Positions 16,952 through 28,184 of a DNA stretch of 64,000 nt are shown piece by piece. Source of the stretch: Arthrobacter sp. M2012083 (lineage in GTDB: Bacteria; Actinomycetota; Actinomycetes; Actinomycetales; Micrococcaceae); NCBI RefSeq assembly GCF_000281065.1, contig NZ_AKKK01000029.1:1-64000 (forward strand). The letters are read 5' to 3'. Numbering within the stretch: position 1 is the stretch's first letter; the number at the start of each line of letters is the position of its first letter. The notes beneath the pieces are model-generated. The model searched no databases and was not told where the DNA came from. It saw only the letters and a program-made list of their open reading frames with translations. The translations under genes and the position numbers were made by a program.

Positions 16952-16957
16952 TAGACT
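16952..16957 (+). promoter_or_regulatory. -10 box for leaderless ilvD mRNA
   Basis: TAGACT, then seven bases, then the ATG at 16965. No Shine-Dalgarno sequence lies before the start. Confidence 0.5.
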
Positions 16958-16964
16958 TTGGACC

Positions 16965-18686
16965 ATGAGTGACACCACCCGAATTGCGACAGACAATACG
17001 CCGGACATCAAACCCCGCAGCCGGGTGGTGACCGACGGCATCCACGCTGCGCCTGCCCGTGGCATGTTCCGAGCGGTGGGCATGGGCGACGACGACTTCG
17101 CCAAACCCCAAATTGGTGTTGCCAGTTCGTGGAACGAAATTACGCCCTGCAACCTGTCCTTGAACCGCCTTGCACAGGGTGCCAAGGAAGGCGTCCATGC
17201 CGGTGGCGGCTTCCCGATGCAGTTCGGCACCATCTCGGTCTCGGACGGTATTTCCATGGGCCACGAAGGTATGCACTTTTCCTTGGTTTCCCGCGAGGTC
17301 ATCGCCGACTCCGTGGAAACCGTAATGCAGGCCGAGCGCATTGATGGCTCGGTGCTCCTGGCCGGCTGTGACAAATCCCTTCCGGGCATGCTCATGGCTG
17401 CTGCACGCCTGGACCTCGCCTCGGTCTTCCTATACGCAGGCTCCATCATGCCGGGCTGGGTCAAGCTGGAGGACGGCTCGGAGAAGGAAGTCACGCTTAT
17501 CGATGCCTTCGAGGCCGTAGGTGCCTGTGCCGCCGGCAAAATGAGCATGGAGGACCTCACCCGCATCGAAAAAGCCATCTGTCCCGGCGAAGGCGCCTGT
17601 GGCGGTATGTACACGGCCAACACCATGGCCTGCATCGGCGAGGCCTTGGGTATGTCCCTTCCTGGTTCAGCCGCCCCGCCGTCGGCAGACCGCCGTCGTG
17701 ATGATTTCGCCCGCAAGTCCGGCGAAGCGGTAGTAAACCTGTTGCGGCTGGGCATCACAGCCCGGGACATCATGACCAAAAAGGCGTTCGAAAATGCCAT
17801 CGCCGTCACCATGGCCTTTGGCGGTTCCACCAACGCGGTACTGCACTTGCTCGCGATTGCCCGCGAAGCCGAAGTCGAGTTGACGCTGGACGATTTCAAC
17901 CGCATCGGCGACAAAATCCCGCACCTGGGGGACCTCAAGCCCTTTGGACGCTACGTTATGACCGACGTGGACAAGATTGGCGGCGTGCCGGTCATCATGA
18001 AGGCCCTGCTCGACGCCGGACTGCTGCATGGTGACTGCCTCACCGTTACCGGCAAGACGCTTGCCGAAAACCTCGCCTCGATCAACCCGCCGGACCTTGA
18101 TGGCAAGATCCTCCGGGCCTTGGACAACCCCATCCACAAGACCGGTGGCATCACCATCCTTCACGGTTCCATGGCCCCCGAAGGCGCCGTAGTGAAGAGT
18201 GCCGGCTTCGATGCTGACGTCTTCGAAGGAACTGCACGTGTCTTCGAACGCGAGCAGGGCGCCCTCAGCGCGTTGGACAACGGCGAAATCAGCAAGGGTG
18301 ACGTCGTGGTCATCCGCTATGAGGGCCCCAAGGGCGGTCCCGGCATGCGCGAGATGTTGGCCATTACCGGAGCCATCAAGGGTGCAGGCCTTGGCAAGGA
18401 TGTCCTGCTGCTTACCGATGGCCGCTTCTCCGGAGGCACCACGGGCCTGTGTATCGGCCACGTTGCGCCGGAAGCCGTCGACGGCGGCCCCATCGCGTTC
18501 GTGAAGGACGGCGACCGCATCCGTGTGGATATCGCTGCGCGGTCCTTCGACCTCCTGGTGGACGAAGCTGAGCTGGAGGCCCGCAAAGAGGGCTGGGAGC
18601 CGCTGCCAGCCAAATTCACCAAGGGTGTGCTTGCCAAGTACGCCAAGCTTGTCCACAGTGCCTCCACGGGAGCGTACTGCGGGTAG
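16965..18686 (+). CDS. ilvD: Dihydroxy-acid dehydratase
   Basis: This 573-residue Fe-S enzyme dehydrates 2,3-dihydroxyisovalerate and 2,3-dihydroxy-3-methylvalerate to the 2-keto acids, the third shared step of valine and isoleucine synthesis. Cys62 (ITPCNLS), Cys135 ([10 protein letters not shown]) and Cys212 ([12 protein letters not shown]) are the cluster ligands of the family. The start at 16965 gives the usual N-terminus; the frame is open further upstream. It precedes the attenuated ilvBNC operon by 293 bases and has no terminator of its own that I can see, so partial read-through into the ilv leader is possible. Confidence 0.97.
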   Translation: MSDTTRIATDNTPDIKPRSRVVTDGIHAAPARGMFRAVGMGDDDFAKPQIGVASSWNEITPCNLSLNRLAQGAKEGVHAGGGFPMQFGTISVSDGISMGHEGMHFSLVSREVIADSVETVMQAERIDGSVLLAGCDKSLPGMLMAAARLDLASVFLYAGSIMPGWVKLEDGSEKEVTLIDAFEAVGACAAGKMSMEDLTRIEKAICPGEGACGGMYTANTMACIGEALGMSLPGSAAPPSADRRRDDFARKSGEAVVNLLRLGITARDIMTKKAFENAIAVTMAFGGSTNAVLHLLAIAREAEVELTLDDFNRIGDKIPHLGDLKPFGRYVMTDVDKIGGVPVIMKALLDAGLLHGDCLTVTGKTLAENLASINPPDLDGKILRALDNPIHKTGGITILHGSMAPEGAVVKSAGFDADVFEGTARVFEREQGALSALDNGEISKGDVVVIRYEGPKGGPGMREMLAITGAIKGAGLGKDVLLLTDGRFSGGTTGLCIGHVAPEAVDGGPIAFVKDGDRIRVDIAARSFDLLVDEAELEARKEGWEPLPAKFTKGVLAKYAKLVHSASTGAYCG

Positions 18687-18753
18687 TTCCTGTCGTGGAC
18701 CCCGGCTGCCTGAGGCGGCCGGAGTCCGGCAGGCGGACATTGCTGTCCAAATA

Positions 18754-18804
18754 GTGAGATACGATAGTGCTCAATTGACACGTATCTCACTTTGAGGGAA
18801 CACT
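18754..18804 (+). promoter_or_regulatory. ilv promoter with flanking inverted repeat (candidate operator)
   Basis: GTGAGATACG (18754-18763) and CGTATCTCAC (18781-18790) form a perfect 10-bp inverted repeat with a 17-base spacer. A consensus -35 TTGACA (18775-18780) lies within it, and with an 18-base spacer comes AACACT (18799-18804) as the -10. Transcription would begin at about 18811, the first base of the leader peptide. The repeat contains TGAGA/TCTCA, also present at the leuC promoter. Confidence 0.65.
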
Positions 18805-18810
18805 GAACGC

Positions 18811-18864
18811 ATGATCACATTCGTTACCGTCGGCATCGTCGTCCTTACCAAGCGCGTGGCTTAG
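18811..18864 (+). CDS. ilvBNC leader peptide (17 aa)
   Basis: The short frame encodes [17 protein letters not shown]: eight of 17 residues are Val, Ile or Leu, the end products of the pathway. It sits between a promoter and a strong terminator upstream of ilvB, the hallmark of transcription attenuation by ribosome stalling. The ATG lies six bases after the predicted -10 box, so the peptide is probably translated from a leaderless mRNA. This resembles the described Corynebacterium glutamicum ilvBNC leader, which also lacks a ribosome binding site. Confidence 0.8.
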   Translation: MITFVTVGIVVLTKRVA

Positions 18865-18929
18865 CCCGACTGGTAACGAACCGTCACGCGCAAACCCCTC
18901 GAAGAGCCGGAAGGCTGAGGGGTTTTTTT
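18822..18929 (+). terminator. ilvBNC attenuator: alternative hairpins and rho-independent terminator
   Basis: The terminator is AAACCCCTC (18892-18900) paired with GAGGGGTTT (18917-18925), with an inner AGCC-GGAA-GGCT stem, followed by seven T. Upstream, CGTTACC-GTCGG (18822-18833, across the Val/Ile codons) can pair with CCGAC-T-GGTAACG (18866-18878). GCGCGTGGC (18852-18860) can pair with GTCACGCGC (18883-18891). These last two compete by position. Which one acts as antiterminator is not resolved, since neither overlaps the terminator arm. Confidence 0.8.
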
Positions 18930-18979
18930 ATTCCCCGAAGCAAGACCCACCTATTGAAGATCCACTAAGGAAGAGTCCG

Positions 18980-20884
18980 ATGAGCAAAGGATCGCCGATC
19001 AGCCCCTCGCTGATGGCTGCAAAGTCCGCTGGAGCCCACAAAGCTCCGGAAAAGGTCGACCGTACGGCTGAGGCCGTCGTCGTCGACGCTGCTGCACCTC
19101 TCTCTCCTGTACTTGGGCCGAACACCGTTGTACCCCCAACGGTGATGTCCGGCTCGCAAGCAATTGTCCGTTCGCTCGAAGAACTCGGCGTGGACGATAT
19201 TTTCGGTTTGCCCGGTGGCGCGATCCTGCCCACCTACGACCCCTTGATGGCCTCCAGCATGAATCACATCCTGGTCCGTCACGAACAGGGAGCCGGCCAT
19301 GCCGCGCAAGGCTACGCCATGGTTACCGGACGGGTTGGCGTTTGCATCGCCACCTCGGGACCCGGTGCCACCAACCTCGTAACCGCCATTATGGATGCCC
19401 ACATGGACTCCGTGCCGATGGTTGCAATCACCGGCCAGGTTTCCAGCGGAGTCATCGGCACCGATGCCTTCCAGGAAGCGGACATCGTGGGTATCACGAT
19501 GCCCATTACCAAGCACTCGTTCCTGGTGACTGACCCCAACGACATCCCCCATGTCATGGCAGAGGCTTTCCACCTCGCGTCCACTGGCCGCCCGGGCCCC
19601 GTCCTGGTGGACATCGCCAAGGACGCCCAGGTTGGCCAGATGACCTTCTCCTGGCCGCCGAAGGTGGATTTGCCGGGCTACCGCCCTGTAGTGCGCGGCC
19701 ACAATAAGCAGGTCCGCGAAGCTGCAAAGCTCATCGCTGCCGCCAGCAAGCCGGTCCTCTATGTGGGAGGCGGCGTGGTCAAGGGCCATGCCTCCGCGGA
19801 GCTCATGGAACTCGCGCTGGCTACCGGCGCTCCCGTGGTCACCACCTTGATGGCACGCGGCGCGTTCCCTGATTCGCATCCGCAGCACGTAGGCATGCCC
19901 GGCATGCATGGCTCTGTCTCCGCGGTGACTGCACTTCAGCAGGCCGACCTCCTGATCACCCTCGGTGCCAGGTTTGATGACCGTGTCACCGGCGTACTGA
20001 AGACCTTTGCCCCGTTTGCCAAGGTCATCCACGCTGACATCGACCCCGCGGAAATTTCCAAGAACCGCACGGCAGATGTCCCGATCGTTGGCTCGGTCAA
20101 GGAAATCATTCCGGAACTCACCGAGGCAGTGAAGACGCAATTCGAATTGAGCGGCACGCCGGACCTGGACTCGTGGTGGGCATTCCTGGGCAACCTTCGG
20201 GACACGTACCCGCTGGGATGGACCGAACCCGAGGACGGGCTCACCGCCCCGCAGCGCGTGATCAAGCGCATCGGCGAGCTCACCGGTCCCGAAGGTATCT
20301 ACGTGGCCGGAGTCGGCCAGCACCAGATGTGGGCCGCCCAGTTCATCAAGTACGAACGGCCTCACGCCTGGCTGAACTCAGGTGGCGCAGGAACCATGGG
20401 ATACTCGGTTCCGGCAGCCATGGGCGCCAAGGTCGGTGAACCGGATCGCGTGGTCTGGGCCATCGACGGTGACGGTTGCTTCCAAATGACCAATCAGGAG
20501 CTGGCCACCTGCGCCATCAACAACATCCCGATCAAGGTCGCCATCATCAACAACTCCTCGCTGGGCATGGTCCGCCAGTGGCAGACGCTGTTCTACGAGG
20601 GTCGCTATTCCAACACGGATCTGAACACGGGTCACGACACCATCCGGATTCCGGACTTCGTGAAACTGGCCGATGCCTACGGTTGCGCTGCACTGCGTTG
20701 TGAGCGCGACGAAGACATCGATGCCACCATCCAGAAGGCACTCGAAATCAATGACCGTCCCGTGGTCATCGACTTTGTGGTCAGCCCCAACTCGATGGTG
20801 TGGCCGATGGTGCCTTCGGGCGTGAGTAACGACCAGATCCAGGTTGCCCGCAACATGACCCCGGAATGGGAAGAGGAGGACTAG
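18980..20884 (+). CDS. ilvB: Acetolactate synthase, large (catalytic) subunit
   Basis: This 634-residue ThDP/FAD enzyme condenses pyruvate with pyruvate or 2-ketobutyrate, the committed step to valine, leucine and isoleucine. Catalytic Glu102 lies in [15 protein letters not shown], and the ThDP-Mg motif begins [19 protein letters not shown] near residue 495. An N-terminal extension of about 60 residues precedes the first domain. AAGGAAGAG precedes the ATG. ilvN follows after two bases. Expression is expected to respond to the leader-peptide attenuator upstream. Confidence 0.97.
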   Translation: MSKGSPISPSLMAAKSAGAHKAPEKVDRTAEAVVVDAAAPLSPVLGPNTVVPPTVMSGSQAIVRSLEELGVDDIFGLPGGAILPTYDPLMASSMNHILVRHEQGAGHAAQGYAMVTGRVGVCIATSGPGATNLVTAIMDAHMDSVPMVAITGQVSSGVIGTDAFQEADIVGITMPITKHSFLVTDPNDIPHVMAEAFHLASTGRPGPVLVDIAKDAQVGQMTFSWPPKVDLPGYRPVVRGHNKQVREAAKLIAAASKPVLYVGGGVVKGHASAELMELALATGAPVVTTLMARGAFPDSHPQHVGMPGMHGSVSAVTALQQADLLITLGARFDDRVTGVLKTFAPFAKVIHADIDPAEISKNRTADVPIVGSVKEIIPELTEAVKTQFELSGTPDLDSWWAFLGNLRDTYPLGWTEPEDGLTAPQRVIKRIGELTGPEGIYVAGVGQHQMWAAQFIKYERPHAWLNSGGAGTMGYSVPAAMGAKVGEPDRVVWAIDGDGCFQMTNQELATCAINNIPIKVAIINNSSLGMVRQWQTLFYEGRYSNTDLNTGHDTIRIPDFVKLADAYGCAALRCERDEDIDATIQKALEINDRPVVIDFVVSPNSMVWPMVPSGVSNDQIQVARNMTPEWEEED

Positions 20885-20886
20885 GC

Positions 20887-22492
<1,606 letters not shown>

Positions 22493-22525
22493 TCCTTCGG
22501 TGCCGGCCCAATAGCCGGCGCACAG

Positions 22526-22566
22526 CGACGCCCGTCCGGAGAACACTGCCGGGCGGGCGTCGTCGT
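22526..22566 (+). terminator. ilvC terminator hairpin
   Basis: CGACGCCCG (22526-22534) pairs with CGGGCGTCG (22554-22562) about 33 bases after the ilvC stop, followed by TCGTTTCTCC. A smaller GCCGGC repeat precedes it. Confidence 0.6.
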
Positions 22567-22782
22567 TTCTCCGCCGACACCATTTCTCCAGCGAATTGCC
22601 CAGCCTCATGGGGCTGTGAACTTCTTCACAACAGCTACCGGCCCGGCCGTAACATGCCTCCCCGGCAACGGAAACCCTGCCCGGATTCGATATTCTGGGC
22701 TGGTCCCGGCGCCGTGCCCCGGGCCACGCATCCGCTCCTTGTCCAGTTCTGTCCAAAGTTGTCCAAAGTAAGGTGCCACCCC

Positions 22783-24378
22783 GTGTCAGTCAGCAAACCC
22801 GTCGTCCTCCTCGCCGAGGAACTTTCGCCCGCCACAGTCGAGGCATTGGGCCCGGACTTTGAAATCCGACAGACCGACGGTGCCGACCGTTCCCAGCTGC
22901 TGTCCGCCATTGCCGACGTTGACGCCATCCTGGTGCGCTCGGCCACCCAGGTGGATGCCGAAGCCATCGCTGCGGCCAAGAACCTCAAGGTCATCGCCCG
23001 CGCCGGCGTGGGGCTGGACAACGTTGACATCAAGTCCGCAACGCAGGCAGGCGTCATGGTGGTCAACGCCCCGACGTCCAACATCGTTTCTGCCGCAGAG
23101 CTCACTGTGGGCCACATCCTGAGCCTCGCCCGCCACATTCCGCAGGCCAGCTCCGCGCTGAAGAACGGCGAGTGGAAGCGCTCAAAGTACACCGGCATTG
23201 AACTTTTCGAGAAGAAGATCGGAATCATCGGCCTTGGCCGCATCGGCGCGCTGGTGGCGGCGCGACTGCAGGGATTCGAAACCGAAATCCTCGCCTATGA
23301 CCCCTACATCACGGCTGCACGCGCAGCCCAGTTGGGCGTCAAGCTTGTCACTCTGGATGAACTTTTGGAAAACGCCGACTTCATCACCATCCACATGCCC
23401 AAGACGCCGGAGACGGTAGGCATGCTGGGTGCTGACGCCTTCCGCAAGATGAAGGAATCGGCGTATGTCATCAACGTGGCACGTGGTGGCCTGGTGGATG
23501 AAGAAGCGCTGTACACCGCTCTGAAGGAAGGCCAGATCGCCGGTGCCGGCGTGGACGTTTTCGTCAAGGAACCCAGCACCGACCTGCCGTTCTTCGAGCT
23601 CGACAACGTAGTTGTGACCCCGCACCTGGGTGCCTCCACGGATGAGGCCCAGGAGAAGGCCGGCGTGTCAGTGGCCAAGTCGGTTCGCCTTGCCCTTGCA
23701 GGCGAACTGGTGCCCGATGCCGTGAACGTTGCCGGAGGCGTCATCGCTCCGGATGTTCGCCCAGGTATCCCGCTGATCGAAAAGCTGGGCCGGATCTTCA
23801 CGGCGCTTACCCACGCGTCCCTGACCCAGATCGACGTAGAGGTGGCCGGCGAAATCGCTGCGCTGGACGTCAAGGTACTCGAACTCGCAGCGCTGAAGGG
23901 TGTCTTCGCTGATGTGGTCACCGAGCAGGTCTCCTACGTGAATGCTCCGGTAATCGCGGAACAGCGTGGCATCAACACCCGGCTGATCACCACTCCCGAC
24001 GCCGAGGACTACCGCAATGTCCTGACCATCCGTGGTGCCCTCAGTGATGGTTCGCAGATCTCCGTTGCCGGTACCCTCACGGGTCCCAAGCAGGTGGAGA
24101 AGCTCGTGGGCGTCAACGGATACGACGTCGAAATTCCCATCAGTGAGCACCTGGTTGTTGTGGCCTACGCGGACCGTCCGGGCGTGATTGGCACCATCGG
24201 ACACATTCTGGGCATGAACAACATCAACATCGGCGGGATGCAGGTTGCCCGCCAGACCGAAGGCGGCCAGGTTCTCGCGCTCCTGACCATCGACAGCTCT
24301 GTTCCCCAGCAGGTGTTGGAGGCCATCAAGGCCGGTATCGGCGCAGAGATGGTTCGCGAAGTGGACCTGGAGGACTAG
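22783..24378 (+). CDS. serA: D-3-phosphoglycerate dehydrogenase
   Basis: This 531-residue enzyme oxidises 3-phosphoglycerate in the first step of serine synthesis. The N-terminal catalytic/NAD domain carries KKIGIIGLGRIGALVAARL and the His of VVTPHLGASTDEA. An intervening allosteric domain and a C-terminal ACT domain (about the last 75 residues, VVAYADRPGVIGTIGHILG) give the long actinobacterial form that is inhibited by serine. The start is a GTG after AAGG; TAAGGT eight bases upstream could be a -10 box. Two GTCCAAAGT repeats (22751-22759, 22761-22769) lie in the promoter region. Confidence 0.95.
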   Translation: MSVSKPVVLLAEELSPATVEALGPDFEIRQTDGADRSQLLSAIADVDAILVRSATQVDAEAIAAAKNLKVIARAGVGLDNVDIKSATQAGVMVVNAPTSNIVSAAELTVGHILSLARHIPQASSALKNGEWKRSKYTGIELFEKKIGIIGLGRIGALVAARLQGFETEILAYDPYITAARAAQLGVKLVTLDELLENADFITIHMPKTPETVGMLGADAFRKMKESAYVINVARGGLVDEEALYTALKEGQIAGAGVDVFVKEPSTDLPFFELDNVVVTPHLGASTDEAQEKAGVSVAKSVRLALAGELVPDAVNVAGGVIAPDVRPGIPLIEKLGRIFTALTHASLTQIDVEVAGEIAALDVKVLELAALKGVFADVVTEQVSYVNAPVIAEQRGINTRLITTPDAEDYRNVLTIRGALSDGSQISVAGTLTGPKQVEKLVGVNGYDVEIPISEHLVVVAYADRPGVIGTIGHILGMNNINIGGMQVARQTEGGQVLALLTIDSSVPQQVLEAIKAGIGAEMVREVDLED

Positions 24379-24433
24379 CGCTGATCTTCATCAGCCAGGT
24401 TCGCGTGCCGGCGACACACCATGGCACGCAGGA

Positions 24434-24500
24434 GTGGCCGGTCTGCTTACAATGGCTGGGTCCGGGATTCGGACCCGGCAGCAGGCCGGCCACAACTTTT
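24434..24500 (+). terminator. serA terminator
   Basis: GTGGCCGG-T-CTGC (24434-24446) pairs with GCAG-GCCGGCCAC (24481-24493), with an internal GGGTCCG/CGGACCC hairpin, followed by AACTTTTTG. The nested two-stem shape is unusually elaborate. Confidence 0.8.
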
Positions 24501-24587
24501 TGCACATACAGCCCGGTCTTCCTCTGTGTCTTTTGAGGAATCACGGTGCGTGTGTGCGCGCCCGCAATCAAGGTCTCAGGGAGCCCA

Positions 24588-27398
24588 ATGAACGCCGTCC
24601 AAAGGTTCATCAGAAGCCGTGTGCTGCTGCTGACCGCGGCCATTTTGATCGTCGCCATGTGCTTGTCCGTCCTCGTCCAGAGCCAGTCGCAGGCGGCTCT
24701 GAACAGGACAGTGGACGAGAACTCGCGGGGACTCTACGACATCCTGGTCCAGGCAAAGCCTGACCAATCACAAAATGGCGACGGCGGTGCATTGATTCAG
24801 CCGGAAATCGCCAATGGCCAAGGCGGCATCAGCTTTGAGCAGCTGGAGAAGATCCGGACCATGGGCCAAACGGCCGTGGCCGCACCCATCAGCCTGGTCT
24901 CGCGTGTATCGCAGAACCTTGAAGCTCCGCGCCTCAACGCCATGGACTACCTGGGCTACAACGCGGGCCTTGCCGGCGCAGTGACTGCCGGGGATCCATC
25001 CGCCATGGATTCCAGCAAGTGGCCTGCCGCGGAGTCCGTACTTCCTGATTCCCCCAAGAAATACCGCTTGACCGCCTCGGCCACGAGCTCGGACGGAGCT
25101 CATGAGAAGACCCTTTTCAAGACCAGTGCTGAAGGCACCTTGGGCAAGGGCCGACTGATCCAGGAACAGACTTCGGGCGGCACCAGCGTTCGGATCGCCG
25201 GCCCTGAAGGCGAAACAGGCGTTAAATTCCCCGCGCCGGCCCTGGGCTCGGAGCACAATCTTTTCAATCTCTCCGTGGCGCTTCCCCTGGCGCCTGAGGT
25301 GACAGAGTCCGTCGTCGCCGTCGACCCTGCCGCTGAGCGGGCGCTGCTGGGCTCGGCGGGAGATTTCCTGGCACCCTTGGAGAAGGCTCCTCCGGCGGAT
25401 GCCCGTGACGCGGGCGCCATAGGGCGCCACTTCGAGAGTCTCTTCACCACCGGCCTGAGCATGGACCAATTGGAAGAAGGGCCTGATTTCCTGGGCGTCA
25501 AGCTCAAGCACTGGGCGCCGTTGATGACCCAGTACCAGCAGGCCAAGCGCGAGGGCCTGCTGACCGATGACTCCCAAGCGATTCCGCTGATTGTCCGTTC
25601 GGGCACATCCCTTGACCTGAAGTACTCGGTGAAGATCGAGGAACTTGACGCAAGCGGCAAGGTGGTCAATGAGGTGGGCACCGTAACGCGCTCCCTGGAC
25701 AAGGACTACCTTCCGTTCGTGTCCAAGTCCCCGTTCGCCCTCGAATGGCCCGGATCAACCGATCACAGCAAGTTGCTGGGCAGCACGGCCTCCTTCAGCC
25801 AAGGCCTGTACAACCCGGCCACATGGAGCACGGCATTTGCCGCGGCACCTCAGTACAAGGACGGCGACGAAGCCTCCAATGGCGCATCGGATAAGAGCGC
25901 CACACCGGGGGACTGGGTAACGGTGAACCGTCTGCCGGAGAAGTCCTCCTTCGGGGCGCCCGTGGACCAGACGCAGCGTAAACCGGTTGAGGAGCGCTCT
26001 TACCGGGAAGACCTGGAAACAGGCAAGAAGCCGGCCACGCCGTTGCCCATGGTGTACGGCACCTTCGACCCTGCCGCCGTGAAGTCGGCTGCCGGGGATG
26101 TCAACAAGCTGCCCTTGGGCGGCTACGATCCCACGCCGATGACTCTTACCAAGGACGCTGAGGGCAAAGAGGTTGAGGGCACGGAACTGAAGCCATCGCT
26201 GAGTGCCACAGGTTTGGTCAGCCAGTCCGCCGGCGCAATCACCGACTACTACGGTTTGGCAGCCGCCCGTGGCTACGACAGCAATGCGGACGTCATTGAC
26301 GCTATCCGTGTCAAGGCGTCAGCAACCGGAAACTGGAAGACGGCACAGCCCGAGGTGGAGAAGTTGGCCACCCAGATCCGCGAGCTCGGCCTTGAGGCTA
26401 CCGTCGTGGCGGGTTCCGCCCGTGAAGACGCCAATATCTTTGTCCCCGGCTACAGCAAGGACGACGCCGGCAAGGAATCACCCCTGGGCACCGTCCAGCA
26501 GTCGTGGGTGCGCCAGGATGCGGCCGATGCCGTCTCGGGCTCCCTCACCGGAACCAACATCACCCTTCTTTTCCTCACGCTGCTCGGTGCAACGCTCCTG
26601 ACGGGCGCTTCCACAGTCAGCTACATCCGGCAACGCCGAAGCGAAGCCGGAATCCTCCGAGCCATGGGCTGGACCCAGAAACGTATCCGCTCCTGGGTCC
26701 TGGAAGAATTCGCTGTGGGAGCTGCTGCCCTGGCAGCAGCGGGGGTCATCCTCAGCCTGCTGAGCTGGAACATTGCCACGGTGATCGTCTCGGTCACGAT
26801 GCTGGTCATCTACAGCGCTGCTGCATTGCTCGCCGCCCAGCAGTTGCGCCACCGCGTGGTAATTGATCAGGAACCGCAGCACGATGAACGCCTGGTGACC
26901 GTTGACTCGCCCCTGACGTTCGCCAACAGGCAGCTCACCACCAACCGCTTCAACTCGATCTCCCTGGCTGTGGCTGTGGGTGTGTTCGGGGCCGCAGTGG
27001 GTGCTCTGATCGCACTTCTGATCGACATTCCCCGAGCAGCAGGCGCCAGCGCTTTGAGTGGTCTGGCCGCTGCCAGCATCGCCTTGCCGAGCGTCATCCT
27101 CGCTGTGTTCGGTGTGGTTGTTGGCCTCCTCCTGACCCTGGTCACCGGTCGCTTCGAGCTGCACGCCAAACGGGAATACCTCGGTACTTTGCGTGCCATG
27201 GGCTGGAACCCGGACATGCTTGGCCAAGTCCGCTTCTTCGAAAACGCACTTGTGGGCACAGTGGCACTTCCCTTGGGTGTCCTTGGTGCCCTGGGGCTGG
27301 GACTGCTCCTGGCTCCCTACGCGGCTCTTTGGGCCGGTCTGGCCGGTTTGCTGGCCGTAATTTGCTGGATTCCGATTGCAACGAAAGTAGTCAAATGA
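24588..27398 (+). CDS. ABC transporter permease, FtsX-like, with very large extracytoplasmic domain
   Basis: This 936-residue protein starts with a transmembrane helix (about residues 8-30, RVLLLTAAILIVAMCLSVLV). An extracytoplasmic domain of over 600 residues follows, then several C-terminal helices including the FtsX-type segment NITLLFLTLLGATLLTGAS and the coupling region RRSEAGILRAMGWTQKRI. AGGGAG precedes the ATG at 24588. It overlaps the ATPase gene by ATGA (27395-27398), so the two form one exporter or a MacB/LolCDE-like mechanotransmission complex. The substrate is unknown. Confidence 0.88.
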   Translation: MNAVQRFIRSRVLLLTAAILIVAMCLSVLVQSQSQAALNRTVDENSRGLYDILVQAKPDQSQNGDGGALIQPEIANGQGGISFEQLEKIRTMGQTAVAAPISLVSRVSQNLEAPRLNAMDYLGYNAGLAGAVTAGDPSAMDSSKWPAAESVLPDSPKKYRLTASATSSDGAHEKTLFKTSAEGTLGKGRLIQEQTSGGTSVRIAGPEGETGVKFPAPALGSEHNLFNLSVALPLAPEVTESVVAVDPAAERALLGSAGDFLAPLEKAPPADARDAGAIGRHFESLFTTGLSMDQLEEGPDFLGVKLKHWAPLMTQYQQAKREGLLTDDSQAIPLIVRSGTSLDLKYSVKIEELDASGKVVNEVGTVTRSLDKDYLPFVSKSPFALEWPGSTDHSKLLGSTASFSQGLYNPATWSTAFAAAPQYKDGDEASNGASDKSATPGDWVTVNRLPEKSSFGAPVDQTQRKPVEERSYREDLETGKKPATPLPMVYGTFDPAAVKSAAGDVNKLPLGGYDPTPMTLTKDAEGKEVEGTELKPSLSATGLVSQSAGAITDYYGLAAARGYDSNADVIDAIRVKASATGNWKTAQPEVEKLATQIRELGLEATVVAGSAREDANIFVPGYSKDDAGKESPLGTVQQSWVRQDAADAVSGSLTGTNITLLFLTLLGATLLTGASTVSYIRQRRSEAGILRAMGWTQKRIRSWVLEEFAVGAAALAAAGVILSLLSWNIATVIVSVTMLVIYSAAALLAAQQLRHRVVIDQEPQHDERLVTVDSPLTFANRQLTTNRFNSISLAVAVGVFGAAVGALIALLIDIPRAAGASALSGLAAASIALPSVILAVFGVVVGLLLTLVTGRFELHAKREYLGTLRAMGWNPDMLGQVRFFENALVGTVALPLGVLGALGLGLLLAPYAALWAGLAGLLAVICWIPIATKVVK

Positions 27399-28150
27399 CT
27401 GACAACCTCAACCCCGAGCTGAAGGCCACCCCGGAATCCGCGGACGAGTCGCTGCAGACCCGTGCCAACACCATCGTGAGGGCAACGGACCATGCAACTC
27501 CTTTGGAACTGAGCCGGGTCACCATTCACTACGGCGGCGACAAGGGCGGTGCCGAGGAAGTGGACGTCGTTGACGACTTCAACCTCACGCTTCACGCCGG
27601 TGAGATGCACTGCATCGCCGGACGAAGCGGTTCCGGTAAGACCAGCATCCTGACGGTGAGTGCAGGACTGACGCTTCCGACGTCGGGCAAGGTCTTGTGG
27701 GAAGGCCAGCCGCTGGACACCATGGGCGACGACGAGATCGCGGACCGCCGACGGGCCCTGATTGGTTACGTGGACCAGGGCGGCGCCTTGATCGATGGCA
27801 TGAGCGCCTTGGAGAACGTCCTGCTCCCGGCCGTACCCGATGGCGAAGTGGAACAGCGTACGGAGATGGCAAAGGACCTCTTGGACCTGGTGGGCCTCGG
27901 ACGCCGCATGCGCCACCGTCCCGCGCAGCTCTCCGGTGGTGAACGCCAGCGTGTCGCCATTGCCCGTGCCCTGATTCTGGGCACCCGGGTACTGGTGGTG
28001 GACGAGCCCACGGCCAGCCTCGACCGTGCAGCAGCCAACCGCATCATCGGCATTCTCAAGGACACCACCAGCGATGGCATTGCCGTCCTGGTTGCTTCCC
28101 ACGACCATGAGCTGGTCCGGCTCAGCGATACGCTGACCGAACTTAACTAA
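27395..28150 (+). CDS. ABC transporter ATP-binding protein
   Basis: This 251-residue nucleotide-binding subunit has Walker A GRSGSGKTSI, signature LSGGERQRVAIARAL, Walker B VLVVDEPTASLD and the H-loop SHDHE. Its first 45 residues are a non-conserved extension. It belongs to the LolD/MacB/FtsE group that partners FtsX-type permeases. Its start overlaps the permease stop, so the pair is translationally coupled. metG follows after 34 bases. Confidence 0.93.
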   Translation: MTDNLNPELKATPESADESLQTRANTIVRATDHATPLELSRVTIHYGGDKGGAEEVDVVDDFNLTLHAGEMHCIAGRSGSGKTSILTVSAGLTLPTSGKVLWEGQPLDTMGDDEIADRRRALIGYVDQGGALIDGMSALENVLLPAVPDGEVEQRTEMAKDLLDLVGLGRRMRHRPAQLSGGERQRVAIARALILGTRVLVVDEPTASLDRAAANRIIGILKDTTSDGIAVLVASHDHELVRLSDTLTELN

Positions 28151-28184
28151 GCTATTTCATCCCAAAAAAAGGTAACTTCTTAGA

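Noticed and set aside
18687..18979. T-box or other riboswitch upstream of ilvB
   Set aside because: No T-box consensus or specifier-loop architecture is visible; a Val/Ile/Leu-rich leader peptide explains the region better.
18965..20365. Minus-strand open frame of 466 codons opposite ilvB
   Set aside because: Antisense shadow: low-complexity His/Gly/Arg-rich translation, no ribosome binding site, and ilvB is intact on the other strand.
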